DNA of 64,000 nucleotides from Dipteris shenzhenensis (taxonomy: Eukaryota; Polypodiophyta; Polypodiopsida; Gleicheniales), in NCBI GenBank assembly GCA_047967505.1, contig CM106541.1, one strand, 5' to 3'. Below the pieces are notes generated by a model, which had not been told where the DNA came from, did no database searches, and was given only the letters and a program-made list of their open reading frames with translations. Made by a program: the position numbers and the translations under genes. Positions 55,978 through 64,000 of this stretch are shown here, in pieces. Every line of letters starts with the position of its first letter. The stretch's first letter is position 1.

Positions 55978-56935
55978 TCATACTCTTCTGGCATGAGGGC
56001 AAGCAACAAATAAATGAAAGACATCCTCCACAGAGTTTAGGCATCTCATACATTTGCCATCTCCTTTACCAATGCTGAGCCCTCTAGAGTTAGACCACAC
56101 TGCTTTGTGAAGGATTAACCAAGCAAGATGACAATTTCTCAGGCACATTCCTATTCCATATTCTGTGAAATCTAAAATACCATTTACATCTATCATCATT
56201 CAGTTTCCACCTGTTGTTAAGGCCTCTAAATAGACCCTCCATATCTACAGTGGGAGTTGGAATAGGTAGTAAAGAGGAGCACCCTACCCAGCTAAACTCT
56301 TTGTGTATGCAAAGTACTAAGCCTCCCTTCGAACTCACTTCTCCTTTCCATAAGTCTAGTCTTTCCATGATCAATCTCTGATGTTGGTTGGTTAGGGAGA
56401 ACTCCCTTTTGATTTCAAGCCAAGAATTCCACCTAAAAAGCTCTTCATTCCAAAGCTGACCCCAAGATTGGATACCCTTCTTGAATGAGATAGCTGCCAC
56501 AGAAAACTGCTCATCTATCAAAGTATTAGATCTAAATATTGAGGACACCCAAATAGAGTCAATGGCCATAAATGTTCCTTTGCCAAAGAAAAGGAGGAAA
56601 GCTTTTATTTCTTCAAAAGCCCCCCAAATAGACTTCCACAGGGGACTCCCCTTGGATTTACAAGGTTTAGGGTTAAAAAGAGCAGAGATAAAAGAATAAT
56701 TTTTCCAATTTGGAGCCCTACAGGGTCTAATATACCTCATATTTCTCAAAATCACCTGTGCCCAATCCTCCTCTAGATGAAGTGATGCTTTGATAATCCA
56801 AGTAGCAGAAAGCTTTTTAGCAATAGAAGAAATATCTATCACCCCTAGTCCCCCTTCTTCTTTGGGCTTGATATAGTAGTCCCACCTTACTTTGGATATT
56901 TTATTATTCCCTCCCCATAAGAATGACCTGCACAA
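55978..56935 (-). pseudogene. LINE post-RT and zf-RVT region
   Basis: A 281-residue frame starts MCRSFLWGGNNKISKVRWDY and includes KEEGGLGVIDISSIAKKLSA and SPLWKSIWGAF. A second frame at 56199-55978 gives IGKGDGKCMRCLNSVEDVFH, the zf-RVT cysteines. This is the standard C-terminal part of plant LINE ORF2. Confidence 0.9.
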
Positions 56936-57089
56936 TCTATGAATCTGTCTAGACTTGTTTTAGAAGGAGACCAACAAGAAGGATAAAAAATGCCAATGGG
57001 GTAAAGGCAATGGTTAAGAACTAGTTTTCTTCCAACCAGGTTGGCTTGGAAACTTCTCCATTTTTCTACCTTCTTCTGAAATCCCAGTC

Positions 57090-57830
57090 CCATCTCTACT
57101 TCATTGTAACCTCAAAGTCCATTCAACTCTATGCCTTTCAGACTTCCCTCTTGAATTTGACTTCTAAGAAGCCATCCTAGAGAGTTTACAGCTATAGCAA
57201 AAAGAAGAGGAGCTAAAGGGAAGCCTTGTCTGATTGATCTCTTAAGAAAAAAGGGGGTCACTCATCATTCCATTGACATTGACCTTAGCTATAGCATTAG
57301 TGAGCAGAAGCTTAACACTTGATACAAAAGAGGGTCCCATACCCATGTCCCATTCCAACCTGTCATAAGCCTTATCAAAGTCAACTTTAAGAAAGCAAAT
57401 ATCTTATTTAGTTTCTTTAGCATATTCACATCCTTCCCATATATTAATAATGGCTTCAAGAAGGTGACGTCCCTTGATAAACCCCTTTTGCTCTGGAAAA
57501 ATCCACTTTTTCATTTTGCCTTGAATTCTAAGAGCTAAGACTTTTGCAAAAATTTTGTAGCTGCAATTTAACATTGTTAAAGGCCTCTAATTCTTAATCT
57601 CATCTTTGGGGCCCTCTTTAGGGATTAGTTTGATAATGCCCCATTAATGTGAAGGGGAAGAAAACCTTTCACTGAACTTTCTTGCCATAATAGTAATAAA
57701 TATGGGCCAACTATTTCCCAGAAGACCTTGTAGAACTCAATAGGTAACCCATCTTCCCAAGGTGTCTTACCATCTGCCATGACTGCCACAACTTCTTTCA
57801 ACTCTTCCAAACTAAAAGGTCTCTATAAGT
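57090..57830 (-). pseudogene. LINE reverse transcriptase with motif C deleted
   Basis: Pieces include MADGKTPWEDGLPIEFYKVF, FPEQKGFIKGRHLLEAI, LKVDFDKAYDRLEW (motif A) and a QG.PLAP..F-like motif B. The sequence then passes directly into GLGFQKKVEKWRSFQANLVG, which belongs after motif C. The FADD residues are therefore absent and RT is inactive. Confidence 0.85.
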
Positions 57831-58260
57831 AGGGTAGATCAAAAGTTTTAATAGTCTTCTCCCTTATAATTTGACATAATTGTCTTGCTCTTTGAGTGTC
57901 ATCACTAAGGGGACATGTGTTGGAGAGTAGTTCCTGAAAACGATACTGAATGTATTCAATATTCTCCTCAGTGTTATTTAAGTGGGAGCCATTTGATCTT
58001 TTAACAAGAGGGATCTCCTCTTGACACCTTTTTCTTCTGATTATTTTGAATGTTTCCTTAGTGGGTCTATCAATCTTGCATGCCCATCAATCTCTAAAAT
58101 ATACTTTGGAATCATTTAACCTAATCCGTTCTTATTTTCTAAGATCTTTTTCTTTTTTCGCACTATTCACTTCTGCATGAGCCTCCACATCTCCAGCTTT
58201 GGCTTTTTGCTCTAATGTTATAATGTTATCCTGAATGCAATCCATTCTTTGAGCTCTAAT

Positions 58261-59097
58261 TTATGCCCTTTTCTTTCTAGTTGTTCTTAGAATGTTTTGG
58301 GTATCCTTGATAGCAACAAGTGCCCAAGCATATGAGGTTGTGGTGTGCTTAGAGAAAGCACTATGCCAAGCCTTGTTGATTAGACTTTGCACACTCTTTA
58401 GGTGGAAGAGTTTAGGGTCAACTTTAAACCAAGAGGGGCTTCTCTCACCAAAGCCAAAATCACACCTCAAAAATACAGGTTTGTGGTCTGACAAGCTTAA
58501 AGAGGAGTATGTTTCTACTCTCAAAGACAAATGACTATTTAGTAAACTTTGGGAGACATAGAACCTATCCAATCTAGCCTCCCTTCTATTATCCCCAACT
58601 TGACTATTGCACCAAGTAAAATCCCTATTTGTGCTCACATCAACCAACTGCCAGTGATCTTTGCACTCTTCCCAAGAAAGCAATTCAGAACCTCTGATGC
58701 ATGTGCCCTTTTCCATCCATCTATCTACCTTGCTCTCTACCATGTTGAGATACCCCATTAAAATGCAGTTGCCATCTGCACACTGCAGAGATTCCCATAA
58801 AGCCCTCCTTTCTATAGTTGAGTTAGGGGCATAAAGAGAGAGAACTAAGAGCTTAATCTCCTTCACACAACATTGTAGCATTAACCATGTTTTGTGGTCA
58901 TCCATAGTGACTTGTGTGATGCTATCCTTGTAGTGAGATAAAATTCCAATAGATGTGACCCCTTTGCCCTCCTCATGTGAAGTGTAGTACCAAAATCTTC
59001 TTCTATTTGTCACTTTAAGTCTATCCTCAAGAGTATTCCTACAAGCCTTGACTTCTTGTAATGCTAAAAAAAGCAGTGATAGAGAGTTAGCTCTCAA
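58261..59097 (-). pseudogene. LINE apurinic endonuclease domain
   Basis: A 278-residue open frame contains LALQEVKA (conserved Gln-Glu), LLVLSLYAPNSTIERRALW, FTWCNSQ, RLDRFYVS and SLSDHKPVFL (Ser-Asp-His motif intact). The Gly-Asp-Phe-Asn segment reads GYLNMVE, so the catalytic Asp is lost. It is the longest intact open frame in this element. N-terminal residues before the Gln-Glu are missing. Confidence 0.9.
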
Positions 59098-59876
59098 CTA
59101 GAAAGCTAGCTCTTCACTTTTTCCAAGGTCCATAAGCCCTCTAACATTGAGAGTCAAGAAGGTCAACACTTTATCTAACATTATTCTTTTGCCCCTCTTT
59201 AGCCCTGGGGTTGGGACTGTTCACTTGTAGTGTAGTAGCCTTCGAATGTCTTCTCTTGTGTTGCACTACAGTGGATGCCTTGCCTTGACTAGTGTCCTCT
59301 TGAGATGGTGTAATGATTTATATACCCTTCCCTTGTTCATCCTCTGAATCTTCCTCACTTCCTTCTACCTCTTCCATGGCATCTTCTCTGTTGACATCTT
59401 CCTCAAACTCTTTGGACCATCTAGCCTCTATAACCACGTTATCATCCTGGCTAACACTGTGGCTATTCTCTAGACTCTCTTCTTGATCCTTGAGAGGTTC
59501 AAAAGAGTTTTTATTTGCTATTGCTGGCTGTCTGAGATCCTTGTCTTTATTACTAACTCTAGTGATATTATGAGTATTGGGCTGGTTTTAGTAGGGGGAT
59601 TCTAAACTTTAGGTATCCACTTTTCAGTAGGAGTGGACTATTTAGTAGCAGCAGTGGATTCTGGTTCTTTGGCTTTGGATCTCTTTAAAGGGTAGTTTTT
59701 TACCACACGTGAGTGGATAACCCATATAAAAAATAGTAGTGAGGAAGATTTTTATAGGTCAAGGGCTGTTCTCTGAAAACACTACCATTTTCGTTAAGGA
59801 TAGTGAGAGTCTTAGGCATCTCCTCAACTATGTCCATCTTAATGCTTGCCTCTAGGATTAATCAAGTTTTCTTGCT

Positions 59877-60284
59877 CTACACCCAGTACTTCTCCCTGAC
59901 CACAACATCAAAAAGGAATTTGATTGCATAGATAAGGGGTAGATCAGGGAGCTCCAGCCAAATAGGGATCTTGGTTGACCTAGGGGCATTAGGGGAAAAG
60001 TCCTTGGACCACCATTCTAAGTACAAGGGTTGGTTTCTAATAGTCCAAATACCATACTTTATTGCTCTAGAAGCCATCTCAAGTTTCTCAAATAGAAAGA
60101 CAAAAAAGCCTTTCTTAAGGAATCTTACATTCAGCACATTTATCCCTTTCCTAATCCAGTTCATTCTAATCCAAGACTCAATGAAGGTAAGAGGAGGTCT
60201 AACCCCAGGCAAAAAGCCCACTAAAGCATGGGTTCTTAGCCACACTATAGAGTGATGCAGCAGATTGTCATCCAAGATAGCCAT
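59877..60284 (-). pseudogene. LINE ORF1 DUF4283 domain
   Basis: This 135-residue frame contains LVGFLPGVRPPLTFIESWI, FLKKGFFVFLFEKLEMASRA and KIPIWLELPDLPLIY. The pattern is the plant DUF4283 domain (RNA-binding, ORF1 of LINEs). A zinc knuckle is not seen before the following stops. Confidence 0.87.
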
Positions 60285-60555
60285 TACAGTCTTACCTTCT
60301 CCATCTGTGTGATCCTCTCCATTAGACTCTTGTGCTCCACTAAAATCTGGTTGTGAAGCATGCTTGGATTTTGTGATGCCCGGTGGTGGGAGGTCCTCAA
60401 CTCCTTCCTCGCAGGTTGTGGGAAGCCTTGACTCTCCCAGAGTCTACCTAGTATCGTGTATATCTCGCCATTCATCTTTACATGATAAGCCTCCATTGGT
60501 TGAGGGTAGATCGCCTCTGTATGCATTTGATTTGTCTCCACTAGCTCTATCTTTC

Positions 60556-60650
60556 TCAATTCGAAAGGCTCCTCCTTCACCACCTGGAACATGTTTCTTT
60601 GTCAATTTGAAAGGCTCCTCCACCACCACATGGAATGTGTGGCTGCTTGG
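60556..60650. repeat. 46-bp tandem duplication in LINE ORF1
   Basis: TCAATTCGAAAGGCTCCTCC at 60556 recurs as TCAATTTGAAAGGCTCCTCC at 60602, each followed by an ACCACCA..TGGAA stretch. It encodes repeated PFEL/PFKL-like units in the N-terminal part of ORF1. Confidence 0.8.
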
Positions 60651-60690
60651 AGGCAGGGCTAGCATAGGCTCCTGCAGCTCGTCCTTCACC

Positions 60691-61080
60691 ATTTCCAATC
60701 ACATCCCTACGCTAGGGAGTTTGAGCGGTCTTGCAAGCTTTGCACAAACATGGTTGGCCATGCAATAATCAACAATATGAAAATTTTTTGGGGGATCTTG
60801 CACCTAATACCAATATACACTTTTGATTAGTGACAACAAGGTTATGGGAGGTTTTTATGTTCAAAAAATATTCCAAGATTTCCAAGGCATATGATTAAAA
60901 GGATTATATTGAAAACATTCAAAAAGAGAATGTAAGGTTACGTGAAAAGATGTAAGCTCCAAGGCTGATACCACTAAATTGGGCTCTTGGCTGAATAAGA
61001 TGTTATTGGAAGTGCTATCCTCTGGATTTGGTTCAATTACCCCTAGCCTTCCAGATCTCAAGTGCATGTAGGTGGGTTAG
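60691..61080. other. No gene; possible gypsy PBS/gag start
   Basis: The minus strand at about 60980 reads AGTGGTATCAGCCTTGG, vaguely PBS-like, followed by noncoding sequence. A 68-residue minus frame (60861-61067) matches nothing. Confidence 0.3.
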
Positions 61081-61960
61081 GGTGAATGGACCCTTGGCTA
61101 GCTACCTTGGTTAAGTCCAACAAATCAATCTTCTAGCATGCACTTGGTTATTAACCTGGCTTGTGCTAGCTTAGCAACTCAACGTGCACTAGCTTAGCAA
61201 CTCAGCATGCATTGCGTTATAATGCGACGTGTGCTGGGTTATGATTAATCCAATGTGTTGCTATTTTTGGTAGTTTTGAGGCCCAATTAGATCTTCAGTG
61301 CTCCTAGCCTAGTTTTAGAAGTCACTTGAATCACAAGTCACTCAGAGAGATTTATTAGAGCATAGTTTTAGGTGTCACCTAAATTCACAAGTCACTCAAA
61401 GAGATTTATTTTGATGATCTTAAGGATTTTTTCCTATGTTCATTTCATTCACAATTTCACCCCGTTGTTAATTTTGGAAGGTTTAGTTCAATGATTCTGG
61501 GTTGGTGGAAATTTAGAGCATAAAGGTCACTTAATGATCCTATTGGATTATACAGTTCAATTTTTACACGTGCCCAATCGATCAACTAACCCAATGTGCA
61601 CTAGGTCATGGTTAATGTAACGTACGATGGGTTAGTAACGTAGCATATGCTGGGTTGCTAATGCCACATGCACTTGGTTAAGGGTTGACCCCTATTTTGG
61701 ATCAAATATGGTGCATAAATTATACTAGCTAGCAGATCTTGTCAGATATCAGGTGTCAGGTTGTCAGTGGATATAGAGTGCCAGTTGCTAGCTCAACATG
61801 TTCAATTGTTAATGCAACATGGCCAATGACTAATGCAACGTGCCTAGTGGCCCAACATGCACTAGGTTATAACATAGCGTATGTTGGGTTAGGATTAACC
61901 CAATGTGTCGCTCCCAAACTCTATGACCAATGGAATTTTTGGAGTTTTGCAAACTTCTAG
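61080..61960. repeat. Degenerate repeat field built on AACRTGCACTAGGTTA-like words
   Basis: Three clusters (about 61130-61265, 61565-61690, 61780-61915) carry 20-30-bp variants of CAACRTGCACTAGGTTA and GTGYTGGGTTA. The first and third end TTAAYCCAATGTGT(T/C)GCT followed by AGTTTTG words within 60 bp, so the outer clusters look like diverged copies of a longer unit. The sequence 61310-61411 also contains a 53-bp tandem doublet (CACAAGTCACTCA-GAGAGATTTATT). Confidence 0.65.
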
Positions 61961-63505
61961 AGCAACTACCTTAAAACTTGAGTGAATGGATTTATTAACC
62001 CATAGATGAGCTCTTGGTTTAAGTTGTGCAATGATATACACTTTGTGTTTTGTTTTTGCATGTTTTCAATACAAAAATTTCAACTTCTTCTCACAAGGGA
62101 TTCCAATCACTTCAAAAGACAAAGCAAGCCCTATATTTAAAGCTTTCTACTGGTTCTATCTAGATATTCTTATTACAAATTGTATTATTTCTCTCTAGAT
62201 ATTCTAGATAAAAAAAACTTTTTATTATTTCTCTCTAAATATTCTTACGAATTAACCAACATCACTTATTTCCATTGCTCACTTTGTTGAAGCTCTTTTT
62301 CCTACACTAGGAATCCACGTTAACAATTGCTACCCAAATTATTGCTACCTCACCTTTAGAAGAGCAGCAAGACCTAAAACACAACATAGGTATGAGAAAG
62401 ACCAAGAAGAACAAACCTCAAATTTTAGGAAAGAATACTTGATGAGTCCATACAGAGCAAAACAAATTTCTCAATTAAAGGTATTTCTTTTTAGGAGGAA
62501 GTATTGAAATTAAGATTTGGCTAGCTTAGTGTTGTCTTCATGCAAGGGATTGGATCTAGCAGGTTCTTTTGAAGACATGGTGTCATGGACTTCTTATGGC
62601 ATCTTGCATTGTTTTCCGATCAATGGTTCCTATGATGTTGTAAAATATTAGCATGGTGCAAGTTAGCTTGTCATTGATATGGATCTCTTCCTCCATGATG
62701 GACATGACAAAATCAAATTTCTTATGTGGAAAGCCTAATGCTACATCTTTTGTGCATCACCTCTCTTAAACTTCTACATGAACCTAACCAAGACAATACC
62801 ACCTCTCTCTACTTGTTCTAGTTGCTCCTCCTCCTCCCAAAAGATAATGCTAACTTCTTCACACAACTCTTACCTTGAGGAGTCTCTTATTGAATTAGAA
62901 GGCCTTACTTCTATGTGTTTCCTAGACTGAGTTCCATGACTCGAGTTGAGATTCCCTAACATGGATGGTAAAAGATAGTCTTCTAAAGCATCTTTGATTT
63001 AGGATTCTACACAAAGTAGGTATGCCACTCTACTAAATTCTTGAGAAGTTTTAGCCCATTTGAGCACTCAAATGCACTCATCACTATTTAGATTTAAGTA
63101 AGTCTCAAGGATAGGCATCTCATTAGATACAAGCAGGGAGTCTCATACTCAAATTTCAATAATCACATAGTCCCGGTCAATCATTCACATGGGGTTGACA
63201 CACACTAGGTGATTAGGGAATATTGCAATCCTAGAATCCAGCAGTCACAACACATGCATAACATTCCACTCAAATCTTCAAGCATGAATGCATAGATAGG
63301 AATCCACCCCTCACGATTTCATTTTCAAGGTGAATCCTTCTTCTTGTCCACATCACCAATTGCACCTCTAGTGCTTTAAATTCCCATTTCATGAGTCTCA
63401 TAAGAATATAGTTATATGGATATACTTTCAACCTTGTCCTTGAGATTATGCAACATACTCTCAAGGACAAAGTTGAAAGTAGATCCCTAGAACTATATGC
63501 TTTTG
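61961..63505. other. No recognised gene
   Basis: AT-rich sequence without conserved motifs. A minor inverted repeat lies near 63427-63480 (CAACCTTGTCCTTGAGA facing TCTCAAGGACAAAGTTG). Confidence 0.4.
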
Positions 63506-63510
63506 TGAGA

Positions 63511-63569
<59 letters not shown>

Positions 63570-63652
63570 TGTATGTGTGTGTGTGTGTGTATGTGTGTGT
63601 GTGTGTGTGGGGCGCGCGCGCGCGTGTGTGTGTGTGCACATGCACTTGCACG
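63511..63652. repeat. Compound microsatellite (CT)n(TA)n(TATG)n(TG)n(CG)n(TG)n
   Basis: CT, TA, TATG, TG, GCGCGC and TG blocks occur in succession. Alternating purine-pyrimidine runs of this length can adopt Z-DNA in vitro. Open frames over it are artefacts. Confidence 0.95.
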
Positions 63653-64000
63653 TGCTACTTGTGTTATGCCACTCATCTAATCTAGTAGGTAGTTTCACAA
63701 CATCTAGTTGACTAGAGTGCATTGTGATTTTGACAACTTGCAACCTTGGGGACTTATCCCTCCTTTTGAATGCATGTGGTACACTAAAATTTCATGAGGT
63801 GAACCCCCTGACCAACCAATTCGTGACTTGTCATTGCAAGGATGATACATCTGAAAGATGACACGTGAGACAAAAGTTTGCAAATTAAATGGTTGGAATA
63901 TAATCCATGAGTAGATGGTGCATGTTTTGAGGTGATATGGCAAAACAAAGAGAATAGTTAAGTTTTTTGGGGATGAGGTTTCTTTTGCAATCACAAGTGG
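63653..64000. other. No recognised gene to the window edge
   Basis: A 96-residue minus-strand frame at 63704-63994 has no recognisable family. Nothing else is seen. Confidence 0.4.

Larger units (their letters stand above)
55025..60690 (-). mobile_element. Long degenerate LINE (minus)
   Basis: On the minus strand there is ORF1 with a DUF4283-type domain (60284-59877), preceded by a repeat-bearing N-terminus (60690-60290). The endonuclease is at 59097-58261, RT at 57830-57090 and the post-RT and zf-RVT region at 57090-55978. A T/C-rich stretch (about 55018-55042) is the likely poly(A) end. At about 5.7 kb it is nearly full length, but it is broken by stops, and the RT catalytic FADD segment is missing. 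Target-site duplication was not identified. Confidence 0.83.

Overview
The window looks like nuclear DNA of a vascular plant with a large, repeat-rich genome. It holds intron-containing plant genes (two CDPK/PEPRK-type protein kinases and a relic of the chloroplast-division gene ARC6) in a mass of decayed retroelements (Ty3/gypsy, Ty1/copia, several LINEs, a Helitron helicase) and long microsatellites. Nothing in the sequence fixes the species. The element density and wide gene spacing would suit a fern or gymnosperm, but that is only an inference. No prokaryotic, organellar or CRISPR signature was seen. Layout, 1-16 kb: a 704-bp LTR (1111-1814) has a polypurine tract on one side and a primer-binding site on the other, next to a broken minus-strand Ty3/gypsy pol (to about 4.9 kb). 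A deleted Ty1/copia element follows (5.2-7.39 kb). Its 230-bp 3' LTR is split by a 3.6-kb minus-strand LINE (7617-11240) bounded by a 16-bp target-site duplication. Next is the 3' half of an ARC6 gene (12043-13997), with introns but at least three inactivating lesions, then a LINE fragment. Layout, 16-34 kb: microsatellites, tandem duplications, a decayed copia gag, a second LINE of the same family (about 20.1-23.8 kb), a 5'-truncated LINE 3' end flanked by 11-bp repeats (23895-24104), and a long minus-strand chromovirus (about 26.1-31.2 kb) split by further insertions. Layout, 34-49 kb: the only apparently intact genes. Kinase A (minus strand, 34334-36137, 521 aa) and kinase B (plus strand, 46880-48112, 336 aa) are divergently oriented paralogues. 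They share both intron positions, an exon 2 of exactly 297 nt, a G-box near the start codon and an upstream array of about 80-100-bp repeats. Between them lie a LINE and, nested in it, a complete 2.48-kb LTR element (40971-43447) with a 5-bp target-site duplication. That element has a PBS, a PPT and a gag-only interior, which is the TR-GAG pattern. Layout, 49-64 kb: a PIF1-type Helitron helicase relic (minus strand), a gypsy integrase fragment, a copia LTR/PBS/gag start, a long minus-strand LINE (about 55.0-60.7 kb) with DUF4283, endonuclease and RT domains, a degenerate repeat block (61.1-61.96 kb) and a compound microsatellite. The kinases presumably phosphorylate serine/threonine targets in the cytosol or nucleus. 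Everything else seen is non-functional or mobile DNA.
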